A stretch of 23,244 nucleotides of DNA from an uncultured Lachnospiraceae bacterium (lineage in GTDB: Bacteria > Bacillota > Clostridia > Lachnospirales > Lachnospiraceae): NCBI GenBank assembly GCA_910587155.1, contig CAJULA010000037.1, positions 1 to 23,244 of the forward strand. Reading direction: 5' to 3'. Positions 1-7,541 of the stretch are shown here, piece after piece. Below the pieces are notes generated by a model. The model was given only the letters and a program-made list of their open reading frames with translations. It was not told the origin of the DNA and made no database searches. The position numbers were made by a program, and so were the translations under genes. Each line of letters begins with the position of its first letter. Position 1 is the first letter of the stretch.

Positions 1-70
1 GATAATGATATTATATCAGATACAGGCGGTGGTATCTACTTTTTCAGCGGCCTCGGTAACGGAAAGGGGG

Positions 71-99
71 TGTGCCATTTGAGTATGCTTTCATCTTTT
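71..99 (+). repeat. direct repeat copy 1, over the toxin start
   Basis: The segment TGTGCCAT-T-TGAG-(4 nt)-CTTTCATCTTTT spans the toxin start codon and codons 2-7. It matches 253-279 at nearly every position apart from one substitution and a 4-nt versus 2-nt variable spot. The copy gives the convergent RNA complementarity to the toxin start, as DRa/DRb do in par loci. Confidence 0.75.
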
Positions 100-165
100 A
101 TTCCTTCCGTATTGGCCAGTGTAGTTGCCTTCTACCTGTGCAAGTGGTTAAACGGTAAAGATTGA
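79..165 (+). CDS. small hydrophobic peptide, probable Fst-like type I toxin
   Basis: This is a 28-residue peptide: a short polar start, one hydrophobic span (about residues 4-21, with a proline at 9 and the run SVLASVVAFYL), then a polar and charged tail ending KWLNGKD. That is the layout of Fst-family membrane toxins, which insert in the membrane and stop growth when unpaired with their antisense RNA. The start is TTG at 79, because a strong GGAAAGGGGG site (61-70) lies 8 nt upstream; ATG at 85 is possible but badly spaced. A 6-bp stem (18-23 with 32-37) sits upstream, where par-type toxin mRNAs carry a 5' helix. TATTAT at 9-14 or GATAAT at 1-6 could be its -10 box, with the -35 outside the window. 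The toxin role is inferred from architecture, not from a recognised homologue. Confidence 0.65.
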   Translation: MSMLSSFIPSVLASVVAFYLCKWLNGKD

Positions 166-207
166 TGCGGTAACTTAGCCCAAACGGTTGACTTCTCCGT
201 AAAAGAA

Positions 208-244
208 GAAGCCCCGATTGCATCACCAGTACAGTCGGGGCTTC
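208..244. terminator. bidirectional terminator shared by toxin and antisense RNAs
   Basis: GAAGCCCCGA (208-217) pairs perfectly with TCGGGGCTTC (235-244) around a 17-nt loop. On the - strand the stem is followed by TTCTTTT, and on the + strand by the pyrimidine-rich GTTCTCTTTG. It therefore suits convergent transcripts. Confidence 0.75.
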
Positions 245-252
245 GTTCTCTT

Positions 253-279
253 TGTGCCATATGAGCACTTTCATCTTTT
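253..279 (+). repeat. direct repeat copy 2, inside the antisense RNA gene
   Basis: The segment TGTGCCAT-A-TGAG-(2 nt)-CTTTCATCTTTT is the second copy of 71-99. It lies just downstream of the antisense promoter when read on the - strand. Confidence 0.75.
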
Positions 280-290
280 TGCCTATGCAT

Positions 291-319
291 ACTATAACAT
301 ATGCATTCGACCAAATCAA
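291..319 (-). promoter_or_regulatory. sigma-A-type promoter of the antisense RNA
   Basis: Read on the - strand, TTGATT (319-314) and TATAGT (296-291) are separated by exactly 17 nt. The start would fall near 284, just before the segment complementary to the toxin start region. Confidence 0.6.
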
Positions 320-413
320 GTCTATGCAGAAATATTTGTTTTATGCCCCATATGCAACTGTAAGTAGACCGTTCACTTCTGGCAGGCTTCGCTTTTTCCT
401 GTATGTAATACTT

Positions 414-789
414 TTATGCGCTCATATATTTTCTATGGGAACGTTTTACATTTTCCCTGCCCACCTGACAATAAATCGTTGTCGTATCCGGTCTCACATG
501 TCCCAATATCTTCTTCACCTCCTCTGTCGCCATTGTTCTCCGGAGTATCTCTTTCACACCCGAAACAGTGAAGTGCTATACAGTCAGCCTTTTATGCGGT
601 ACACGCACATCTGTAGAGAAATTCTACCAGGGCAAGGTCACGTTCCAAACCACATTTCCTCCGCAGCTTTTCCGGTTCTATAACTGACAAAGGCTTTTTG
701 ATCAGCTTCTCTGTTTTGATTGGATCAAGGTCGGCCGCAGGATTTTTCGCAATGTAGTTTTTCGCATTTAGCCAGCCAAAATAGTGATA
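414..789 (-). pseudogene. broken tyrosine recombinase (integrase) remnant
   Basis: On the - strand, 780 to 592 reads FGWLNAKNYIAKNPA, later KTEKLIKKPLS and RDLALVEFLYRC. This is the core-binding-to-catalytic transition of XerC/phage-type tyrosine recombinases, and it ends at a stop. A second frame, 557 to 414, reads VKEILRRTMATEEVKKILGH, then RPDTTTIY, and ends at TAA (414-416). That matches the family C-terminus, including the LGH motif and the catalytic tyrosine in TTTIY. The catalytic middle is missing and the two pieces are in different frames, so no active enzyme can be made. It lies about 95 bp from the antisense promoter, so both may be relics of one lost mobile element. Assignment rests on remembered family motifs. 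Confidence 0.72.
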
Positions 790-811
790 CTAATGAAAAA
801 TATTTTAACTG

Positions 812-840
812 TTGACATAATTGCCGCACAGGTGTATTCT
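812..840 (+). promoter_or_regulatory. metK promoter
   Basis: TTGACA (812-817), a 17-nt spacer and TATTCT (835-840, preceded by TG) form a near-consensus sigma-A promoter. Transcription would start near 847, about 30 nt before the riboswitch. Confidence 0.75.
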
Positions 841-877
841 GTAGTTGTTGATATGAAAATTCCATATTGCCTATTTT

Positions 878-974
878 CTCTTATTCAGAGTGGTGGAGGT
901 ACATAGGACCTGAGAAGCCACGGCAACCCCGTAAGGAAGGTGCCAACCTGAGCGAGCAGATCGAACAATAAGAG
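878..974 (+). ncRNA. SAM-I (S-box) riboswitch
   Basis: The closing helix P1 is CTCTTAT (878-884) with ATAAGAG (968-974). Between them are the S-box signatures AGAG, GGTGGAGG, CCTGAGAAGCC, GGCAACC, GGTGCCAA and GAGCGAGCAG. It senses S-adenosylmethionine. It precedes metK, the classic target, so high SAM would shut off SAM synthase. Confidence 0.93.
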
Positions 975-1021
975 GATTTGAGTATCAAGATATCAAGTCC
1001 GCTTAGCAAAGCGGATTTTTT
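970..1021 (+). terminator. riboswitch expression platform (antiterminator/terminator)
   Basis: Terminator: TCCGCTT (998-1004), loop AGCA, AAGCGGA (1009-1015), then six T (1016-1021). Competing antiterminator: 970-980 (AAGAGGATTTG) can pair with 994-1004 (CAAGTCCGCTT) with one mismatch and one G-U. It uses the 3' strand of P1 and the 5' arm of the terminator. SAM binding that forms P1 should therefore free the terminator. Confidence 0.85.
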
Positions 1022-1080
1022 CTTTCATGGGAGAATATTTCCCGTGAGTCAATTTATTTCTGCAATAGGAGGAAAGAGAG

Positions 1081-2268
1081 ATGGAGAAACTTTTATTTAC
1101 GTCAGAGTCCGTGACCGAAGGGCATCCTGACAAAATGTGTGACGCGATTTCCGATGCGATACTGGATGCGCTGATGGAAAAAGACCCTATGAGCCGTGTG
1201 GCCTGTGAATCGGCGAGCTGTACGGGATTTGTACTTGTGACAGGTGAGATTACGACCAATGCTTATGTAGATATTCAGAAAATTGTTCGTAAGACTGTAA
1301 AAGAGATCGGTTATGACCGCTCCGAGTATGGTTTTGACGGCAATACCTGTGCCGTGATGGTGGCGATTGACGAGCAGTCTTCCGATATTGCCATGGGTGT
1401 GGATAAGGCGCTGGAGGCAAAGGAAAACCGGATGTCTGAGGAGGAGATTGAAGCCATTGGCGCAGGCGATCAGGGTATGATGTTCGGTTACGCTACTAAT
1501 GAAACACCGGAGTATATGCCATATCCCATTGATCTTGCTCATAAGCTGGCCCTGCAGCTTACCAGGGTGAGAAAAGACGGGACTCTGAAATATCTGCGTC
1601 CTGACGGTAAGAGTCAGGTTTCCGTGGAATATGATGAAAACGGCAGGCCGAAACGTCTGGAAGCAGTGGTGCTCTCCACACAGCATGATCAGGATGTGAC
1701 ACAGGAACAGATTCATGCAGACATTAAAAAATACGTATTTGATCCCGTGATCCCGAAGGATATGATTGATGGAGACACGAAATTTTTCATCAATCCCACA
1801 GGCCGTTTCGTGATCGGCGGGCCGCATGGAGACGCGGGGCTGACAGGGCGGAAGATCATTGTGGATACTTACGGCGGATATGCCCGTCATGGCGGCGGCG
1901 CTTTTTCCGGTAAGGACTGCACCAAAGTGGATCGTTCCGCAGCATATGCGGCGCGTTATGTGGCGAAAAATATCGTGGCCGCGGGCCTGGCTGACAAATG
2001 TGAGATTCAGCTTTCCTATGCCATTGGCGTGGCACAGCCGACTTCCGTTATGGTGGATTCCTTAGGAACCGGCAAAGTGGCAGACGACAAGCTGGTTGAG
2101 ATCGTACGTGAAAACTTTGATCTGCGTCCGGCCGGTATTATCAAAATGCTTGACCTGCGCCGGCCTATCTACAAGCAGACTGCGGCATATGGTCATTTCG
2201 GGCGTAACGATCTGGATCTTCCCTGGGAAAAAACGGACAAGGCGGAAGCGCTTCGCAAATATCTGTAA
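1081..2268 (+). CDS. metK: S-adenosylmethionine synthase
   Basis: It makes S-adenosylmethionine from methionine and ATP in the cytosol, supplying methylation and polyamine pathways. The 395 residues are the usual full length. The ATP/metal motif EGHPDK is at 13-18; GAGDQGMMFGYA, the GGPHGDAGLTGRK loop and GGGAFSGKD follow in the expected order. The start is ATG 1081 behind AGGAGG at 1068-1073. It is a single-gene unit with its own promoter, a SAM-I riboswitch upstream and a terminator downstream, so it should be repressed by its own product. Nothing is unusual in the protein. Confidence 0.97.
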   Translation: MEKLLFTSESVTEGHPDKMCDAISDAILDALMEKDPMSRVACESASCTGFVLVTGEITTNAYVDIQKIVRKTVKEIGYDRSEYGFDGNTCAVMVAIDEQSSDIAMGVDKALEAKENRMSEEEIEAIGAGDQGMMFGYATNETPEYMPYPIDLAHKLALQLTRVRKDGTLKYLRPDGKSQVSVEYDENGRPKRLEAVVLSTQHDQDVTQEQIHADIKKYVFDPVIPKDMIDGDTKFFINPTGRFVIGGPHGDAGLTGRKIIVDTYGGYARHGGGAFSGKDCTKVDRSAAYAARYVAKNIVAAGLADKCEIQLSYAIGVAQPTSVMVDSLGTGKVADDKLVEIVRENFDLRPAGIIKMLDLRRPIYKQTAAYGHFGRNDLDLPWEKTDKAEALRKYL

Positions 2269-2286
2269 TATAAAAATGAAGATAGA

Positions 2287-2318
2287 AAAACGGTATGGCT
2301 TTGGTCATGCCGTTTTTT
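2287..2318 (+). terminator. metK intrinsic terminator
   Basis: An 8-bp stem, ACGGTATG with CATGCCGT (one G-U pair) around GCTTTGGT, is preceded by an A run and followed by TTTTTT, 20 nt after the metK stop. Confidence 0.85.
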
Positions 2319-2762
2319 ACGTTGATTCCATGTCTTGGTTGTCTTTCACGATAGACATATGAGCGAATAAACTTTGACCATTTCGTTCATTCGGCAGGAC
2401 AGAAGCTGAAAAAGTCTCTATACAATAACTTTCGGCAGAGGTGTGCCATCCCGGCTGCTCACCTTGCGAAAGGTATTAGTGGTTCTTGCCGCTGCGCCTC
2501 TGCCTGCAATTTCCGGACACGGATGTCCGGAAAAGGCTGACTTGCGCCTGGATGGCGCATGGAGGCCGTTTGCACGCCTGCCTATATCTGCTGCCGCAGT
2601 GCTTAGAACCGCTTATGCCTGCAGCACGGTGAGCAGCCGGGATGGCACACCTCTGCCGGAAAGCCAGACCCTGTCAGAACTTTTTCAGTTTCTGTCCTTT
2701 ACCTATGTTATATTCACGACTTATTCACACATGGGTATGCCTTTGTTGTCTTTCCTGCCATG
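2319..2762. other. gene-free interval between metK and the GGDEF gene
   Basis: About 440 nt without a credible protein gene. It contains a 9-bp hairpin (2359-2367 with 2382-2390) and then the 303-nt palindromic element described separately. The one long open frame here (from 2443) starts inside the palindrome arm, has no ribosome site and has low-complexity shadow composition. Confidence 0.7.
2396..2698. repeat. 303-nt long palindromic element (MITE-like or structured RNA)
   Basis: The outer arms AGGACAGAAGCTGAAAAAGT (2396-2415) and 2679-2698 are complementary over 20 bp with a single G-U. Inner arms 2433-2463 and 2628-2658 are perfectly complementary over 31 bp. Pairing continues inward (about 2472-2496 with 2596-2620) with several G-U pairs. 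Near the tip are two clean hairpins: TTCCGGACA/TGTCCGGAA (2511-2532) and GCGCC/GGCGC (2544-2558). No target duplication is obvious at the ends and there is no reading frame. It could be a miniature transposable element or a large folded RNA. Confidence 0.85.
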
Positions 2763-2791
2763 TTGCCAGAAAAGACGAAACGTAGTATAAT
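2763..2791 (+). promoter_or_regulatory. promoter of the GGDEF gene
   Basis: TTGCCA (2763-2768), a 17-nt spacer and a perfect TATAAT (2786-2791). Transcription would begin near 2798, about 75 nt before the gene. Confidence 0.7.
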
Positions 2792-2824
2792 AAATTAGAA
2801 TATTATGGTATCGGGCAGGAGAAC

Positions 2825-2866
2825 ATGGGAGTTATCATGACGATGCGGCATGAGAATAATGGATGA
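2825..2866 (+). CDS. possible 13-codon leader peptide before the GGDEF gene
   Basis: An ATG at 2825 follows GGCAGGAG (2814-2821) and runs 13 codons (MGVIMTMRHENNG) to TGA at 2864. That is 6 nt before the GGDEF start, whose own ribosome site is weak. Translational coupling is plausible, but the frame could be chance. Confidence 0.25.
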   Translation: MGVIMTMRHENNG

Positions 2867-2872
2867 TTTATT

Positions 2873-3961
2873 ATGGAATTTTTTATTCAGATCAGAGATT
2901 TCATTGTAAAAGACGTTGAAAATGCCAATGAGACGAAAAGAGCTTCCGTTATTATGCGTTCCTTTTCGCTTATCCTGTGCATTTTTTCCCTGATTCAGAG
3001 TATCTGTATGGCTGTTTTCAGAGAGTGGGGCGGGGCGGCAGTCAGTGTGGTCGCTTTGGTATGTTATGCGGTGATGTTTTATTATACCTACCGGAATCGC
3101 ACCAGGACAGCATTGCTTTGTATCATTCTTTCCACTCTGTTCTGGGTGATTCTTTTTGTGATTTTATTTGGCGGAAACTGTGGGATACAGCATTTTCTTC
3201 TTGCGCTGCTTGTCCTTCTTTTGCTGGTTTCTCATGCGGATACGCGGCATAAAGTGCTGATGGCACTGGGGATGTGCGCCGTGAGTCTTTGTCTGTACTG
3301 GTATACACAGATGAGTCCGCCGGTGAGAGAGCCGGGGCGGGCAGCTCTTATTGTCATACAGACCCTCAGTACGGTGGGCGTATTTTTTGCAATTTCTGCC
3401 ATAATTCTGCTTTTCGGACAGGATTCTCTGCTGAGGGAGAAAAAGCTGGTGGCCTATAATGAAAAGCTGAGAGAGACTTCTTCCCGTGACCCGCTGACGA
3501 AGCTGTACAACAGACGGGCCATGCTGGAATATCTGGGCAGGCAGGCGGAGAAGGTAGAACGCTATGGAAGCTGGTTCGACGTGGCGATCGGGGATATTGA
3601 TTTTTTTAAAAAAGTGAATGATACTTATGGGCATGAAGCCGGAGATGCGGTACTCGTGCGGGTGGCCGGGCTGCTGTCTGAATATATGAGTGATAAAGGC
3701 GAGGTATGCAGGTGGGGCGGTGAAGAATTCCTGCTTGTCTTTACGGATATCAACGGGGAAGAGGCGCTGGTAAGGCTGGAGGAGCTGCGGACGATGATCG
3801 GGCAGCAGGAGATTGCCTATAAAGAAAAAAAGATTCGCATTACCATGACGTTCGGTCTGGATGAATATGATAATAAAAAGCCTATAGATGATACGATACG
3901 CAGCGCGGATCAGAAATTATACATTGGAAAGAAAAGCGGCAGAAACCGGGTGGTATTCTGA
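2873..3961 (+). CDS. membrane GGDEF-domain protein, probable diguanylate cyclase
   Basis: It probably makes cyclic di-GMP from two GTP at the membrane. The N-terminal half (about residues 25-185) has roughly six hydrophobic segments and no recognised sensor motif. A short linker (KLVAYNEKLRETSSRDPLTKLYNRR) leads into the GGDEF domain, from about residue 198 to the end. The active-site loop is GGEEF at 282-286, with the metal site in IGDIDFFKKVND and a late FGLDEYD segment. No RxxD product-inhibition site is seen upstream of GGEEF. The 362 residues are a normal length. The start at 2873 has a poor ribosome site and may be coupled to the leader frame before it. It has its own promoter and sits 28 nt before dnaE, so the two may be cotranscribed. 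The signal it senses cannot be told. Confidence 0.9.
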   Translation: MEFFIQIRDFIVKDVENANETKRASVIMRSFSLILCIFSLIQSICMAVFREWGGAAVSVVALVCYAVMFYYTYRNRTRTALLCIILSTLFWVILFVILFGGNCGIQHFLLALLVLLLLVSHADTRHKVLMALGMCAVSLCLYWYTQMSPPVREPGRAALIVIQTLSTVGVFFAISAIILLFGQDSLLREKKLVAYNEKLRETSSRDPLTKLYNRRAMLEYLGRQAEKVERYGSWFDVAIGDIDFFKKVNDTYGHEAGDAVLVRVAGLLSEYMSDKGEVCRWGGEEFLLVFTDINGEEALVRLEELRTMIGQQEIAYKEKKIRITMTFGLDEYDNKKPIDDTIRSADQKLYIGKKSGRNRVVF

Positions 3962-3989
3962 GCACGACGAAGAGACGGGAGTATGAAAG

Positions 3990-6900
3990 ATGGCATTTGC
4001 GCATTTACATGTCCACACAGAGTATTCTCTGCTGGACGGATCAAATAAGATCAAGGAATATGTCAAACGGGTAAAGGAACTGGGGATGGACAGCGCAGCC
4101 ATTACCGACCACGGTGTGATGTACGGGGTCATAGACTTTTACCGGGAGGCCAGAGCGGCAGGGATTAATCCGGTGATCGGCTGTGAGGTATATGTGGCTC
4201 CCAATTCCCGCTTCGACAAGGAACTGACAGGCGGTGAGGACCGTTATTATCATCTGGTGCTGCTGGCGGAGAATAATACCGGCTATGCCAATCTTGTCAA
4301 GATTGTCAGCCGGGGGTTTACGGAAGGCTATTATTACAGGCCGCGTGTGGATATGGAAGTGCTGCGGGAATATCATGAGGGAATTATCGCTCTGTCCGCC
4401 TGTCTGGCGGGGGAGGTGCAGCGCTATATTTCCAAAGGGCTGATTGATGAGGCCGCAAAGGCTGCCCGCCGGTATGAAGACTGTTTCGGAAAAGGCAATT
4501 ATTTTCTGGAACTGCAGGATCATGGTATACCGGAGCAGAAAACAGTCAATACGGTGCTGCTGCGGCTGAGCCGGGAACTGGACATTCCATTGGTGGCCAC
4601 CAATGACGTGCACTACACGTATGCACAGGACGAGAAGCCGCATGATATTCTGCTCTGCATACAGACGGGAAAGAAGCTGGCCGATGCGGACCGGATGCGG
4701 TATGAGGGCGGCCAGTACTATGTAAAAAGCGAAGAGGAGATGAAAGGACTGTTTCCCTATGCCTGGGAAGCGGTGGAGAATACCCAGAGAATAGCAGACC
4801 GTTGTCACGTGGAAATAGAATTCGGCGTGACCAAGCTGCCGCATTTCGAGGTGCCGGAAGGATTCTCTTCCTGGACCTATTTACAGGAGCTATGTCACCG
4901 GGGCCTGTCAGAGCGCTATCCCGGGGAAGCAGACGCGGAGACAGAGGAGGGCGCCACGCTGCGGAAGCGGCTGGCCTATGAGCTGGATGTGATCCGTACG
5001 ATGGGATATGTGGATTATTTTCTGATCGTCTGGGATTTTATCAATTTTGCGAAGCAAAACGGCATTGCCGTCGGTCCGGGCAGGGGCAGCGCCGCAGGCA
5101 GCATTGTCTCGTATTGCCTGAAGATTACGGATATAGACCCCATCCGCTACAATCTGCTGTTTGAGCGTTTCCTGAATCCGGAGCGTGTGTCCATGCCCGA
5201 TATTGATATTGATTTCTGCTTTGAACGGCGGCAGGAAGTGATCGACTATGTGGGGCGCAAGTATGGCCATGACAAAGTGGTGCAGATTGTTACGTTCGGT
5301 ACGTTGGCGGCCAAGGGTGTGATACGGGATGTGGGGCGGGTCATGGATCTGCCGTACAGCTATGTGGACACCATTGCGAGGATGGTTCCCAATGAGCTGA
5401 ATATCACCATAGACAGGGCGCTGGAGATCAATCCGGAATTCCGTGCGCTGTATGCCGAAGACGAGCAGGTCCATAACCTGATTACTATGTGCAGGCGTCT
5501 GGAAGGGCTGCCCCGGCATACATCCATGCATGCGGCGGGGGTGGTGATCTGTCCGGAAAGTGCGGATGAATTTGTCCCGCTCTCCCGAGGATCCGACGGC
5601 TCCATTACTACGCAGTTTACCATGACCACGCTGGAGGAACTGGGGCTTTTGAAAATGGATTTTCTCGGCCTGCGCACGCTGACTGTGATACAGAGTGCGG
5701 TGGACAATATCCGTCGCAGCAGCGGCAAAGTCATTGACATGGGCAAGATAGATTACAATGACAAGGCTGTACTGGAAGCGATCGGAACCGGCAGAAATGA
5801 AGGCATCTTTCAGATTGAGAGCGGCGGCATGAAAAATTTCATGAAGGAATTAAAGCCGCAGAACCTGGAAGATATTATCGCGGGTATTTCTCTTTACAGA
5901 CCGGGCCCCATGGATTTTATCCCCCAATATATCAGGGGAAAAAACAGCAAGAGCGATATTGTCTATGCCTGCCCTCAGCTGGAACCGATCCTCAGGCCTA
6001 CCTATGGCTGTATCGTCTATCAGGAGCAGGTGATGCAGATCGTACGGGATCTGGGCGGCTATACGCTGGGACGCAGCGACCTGGTGCGCAGAGCAATGAG
6101 CAAGAAAAAACAGGCGGTCATGGAAAAGGAGAGGGCGAATTTTATTTTCGGGAATGAGGAGGAGGGAGTGCCGGGCTGCATCGCCAGAGGTATCCCCGAG
6201 CACACGGCGAGCCGTATCTATGATGATATGATGGATTTTGCCAAATATGCCTTTAACAAATCTCATGCGGCCTGTTATGCAGTCGTCTCTTATCAGACGG
6301 CATGGCTGAAATACTATTATCCGCTGGAATTTATGGCAGCGCTTCTGACGTCGGTCATTGACAATCCCAGAAAGGTGTCGGAATATATTCTGGCGTGCAG
6401 AAGTATGGGGATTTCCATTCTGCAGCCGGACATCAATTTCGGGGAAGCAAACTTTTCCGTATCGGACGGCGCCATTCGCTATGCCCTGACCGCTATCAAG
6501 AGTATCGGCAAGGGTGTGATCGAATTTATTGTGGGAGAAAGACAGAAGCACGGTCCCTATAAGAACCTGAAAGACTTTATCACCCGTGCATCCGGCAGCG
6601 ATCTGAATAAGCGGGGCATCGAAAACCTGATCAAGGCAGGCGCCTTTGACGGACTGGGCGGTACGAGAAAGCAGCTTATGAGCATTTATGTACAGGTACT
6701 GGAAAGCATTCAGCAGGATAAGAAAAACAATATGGCGGGACAGCTCACCCTCTTTGACCTGGTGGGAGAAGAGGACCGGAAAGCCTATGACATTCATCTG
6801 CCGGATGTGGGCGAGTACTCCAGAGAAATGATGCTGACTTTTGAAAAAGAAGTGCTGGGCATCTATGTCAGTGGTCATCCGCTGGAAGAATACGAAGCCA

Positions 6901-7460
6901 TCTGGAAAAAGCATATTACGGCCACTACCGCCGATTTTCTCATGGACGAAGAAACCGGTGCCGTACAGATAGAAAACGGCAGTACGGCTACCGTGGGCGG
7001 CATCATCGCTGACAAAAAAATAAAATATACCAAAAATGACAAAGTCATGGCATTTCTTCAGCTGGAAGATCTGGCAGGCAGCATAGAGGTCATTGTGTTC
7101 CCCAGGGATTATGAGAGATACTCTTCCAGACTGACCGTGGACAACAAGGTCTTTATCCGCGGCAGAGTTTCCGTGGACGAAGAAAAAGACGGCAAACTGA
7201 TTTGTGAGGAACTCACTGCCTTTGAGGACATTCCCCGTATGCTCTGGATCAAATTCCCGACTTTGCAGGAATATGAAGCAGGAGAGGCACATATGTACGA
7301 TATCCTCAGACAGTCCGACGGCAAAGACCGGGTGACCATTTATATTGAGCAGCCAAAATCCATGAAAAAACTGCCTGCCAATATGAGTATTCAGGCAGAT
7401 GAGATACTCCGCCGCCAACTGGCACAAGCTTTCGGAGACGAAAATGTAAAAGTGGTTTAA
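3990..7460 (+). CDS. dnaE: DNA polymerase III alpha subunit (DnaE)
   Basis: Replicative DNA polymerase of the C family. In Firmicutes that also have PolC, DnaE is usually the primer-extending partner; PolC is not in this window. The 1156 residues match the DnaE1 size. The N-terminal PHP domain shows HLHVHTEYS (metal ligands H7 and H9) and TDHGVMYG at 39-46. The palm has PGRGSAAGS and the catalytic acidic motif PDIDIDF, with aspartates at 404, 406 and 408. A helix-hairpin-helix region and an OB fold (GGIIADKKIKYTKNDKVMAF) follow. QLTLF at 918-922 is a clear sliding-clamp binding motif in the same place as in the E. coli enzyme. The protein looks intact. The start follows a GGGAG-type site. Confidence 0.97.
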   Translation: MAFAHLHVHTEYSLLDGSNKIKEYVKRVKELGMDSAAITDHGVMYGVIDFYREARAAGINPVIGCEVYVAPNSRFDKELTGGEDRYYHLVLLAENNTGYANLVKIVSRGFTEGYYYRPRVDMEVLREYHEGIIALSACLAGEVQRYISKGLIDEAAKAARRYEDCFGKGNYFLELQDHGIPEQKTVNTVLLRLSRELDIPLVATNDVHYTYAQDEKPHDILLCIQTGKKLADADRMRYEGGQYYVKSEEEMKGLFPYAWEAVENTQRIADRCHVEIEFGVTKLPHFEVPEGFSSWTYLQELCHRGLSERYPGEADAETEEGATLRKRLAYELDVIRTMGYVDYFLIVWDFINFAKQNGIAVGPGRGSAAGSIVSYCLKITDIDPIRYNLLFERFLNPERVSMPDIDIDFCFERRQEVIDYVGRKYGHDKVVQIVTFGTLAAKGVIRDVGRVMDLPYSYVDTIARMVPNELNITIDRALEINPEFRALYAEDEQVHNLITMCRRLEGLPRHTSMHAAGVVICPESADEFVPLSRGSDGSITTQFTMTTLEELGLLKMDFLGLRTLTVIQSAVDNIRRSSGKVIDMGKIDYNDKAVLEAIGTGRNEGIFQIESGGMKNFMKELKPQNLEDIIAGISLYRPGPMDFIPQYIRGKNSKSDIVYACPQLEPILRPTYGCIVYQEQVMQIVRDLGGYTLGRSDLVRRAMSKKKQAVMEKERANFIFGNEEEGVPGCIARGIPEHTASRIYDDMMDFAKYAFNKSHAACYAVVSYQTAWLKYYYPLEFMAALLTSVIDNPRKVSEYILACRSMGISILQPDINFGEANFSVSDGAIRYALTAIKSIGKGVIEFIVGERQKHGPYKNLKDFITRASGSDLNKRGIENLIKAGAFDGLGGTRKQLMSIYVQVLESIQQDKKNNMAGQLTLFDLVGEEDRKAYDIHLPDVGEYSREMMLTFEKEVLGIYVSGHPLEEYEAIWKKHITATTADFLMDEETGAVQIENGSTATVGGIIADKKIKYTKNDKVMAFLQLEDLAGSIEVIVFPRDYERYSSRLTVDNKVFIRGRVSVDEEKDGKLICEELTAFEDIPRMLWIKFPTLQEYEAGEAHMYDILRQSDGKDRVTIYIEQPKSMKKLPANMSIQADEILRRQLAQAFGDENVKVV

Positions 7461-7475
7461 AGTGGTGAAAACACA

Positions 7476-7504
7476 TTGAAATCCCATAAAAAACAGGATA
7501 GAAT
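7476..7504 (+). promoter_or_regulatory. pfkA promoter
   Basis: TTGAAA (7476-7481), a 17-nt spacer and TAGAAT (7499-7504) lie in the 81-nt gap after dnaE, with transcription starting near 7511. Confidence 0.55.
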
Positions 7505-7541
7505 ATAAAAAATATGCAGGACTGGAACAGGAGGAACTATT

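Larger units (their letters stand above)
201..284 (-). ncRNA. probable antisense antitoxin RNA of the type I pair
   Basis: A - strand promoter (314-319 and 291-296) predicts an RNA of about 80 nt starting near 284 and ending at the hairpin 208-244. Its first third is complementary to repeat copy 253-279. Because that copy matches 71-99 across the toxin start, the RNA should also pair with the toxin ribosome site and first codons. The two transcripts converge on one terminator and so also overlap at their 3' ends. This is the RNAII arrangement of the enterococcal par locus. It is inferred from sequence layout only. Confidence 0.62.

Noticed and set aside
98..319. Two overlapping short - strand frames covering the small RNA locus
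   Set aside because: They would begin in the antisense promoter and run through its terminator; the peptides are not protein-like. The RNA reading explains the region better.
252..683. 143-codon open frame on the + strand
   Set aside because: It runs antisense to the integrase remnant and through the antisense RNA gene and its promoter, has no ribosome site and reads as non-protein composition.
2396..2698. Retron or diversity-generating template RNA
   Set aside because: No reverse transcriptase gene is present on either strand in the window, so the hairpin alone does not support this.
2443..2790. 115-codon frame between metK and the GGDEF gene
   Set aside because: It starts inside the palindrome arm without a ribosome site and crosses the GGDEF promoter.
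5850..7487. 545-codon frame on the - strand opposite dnaE
   Set aside because: Shadow of dnaE codon bias; dnaE has every family motif in frame and the antisense product resembles nothing.
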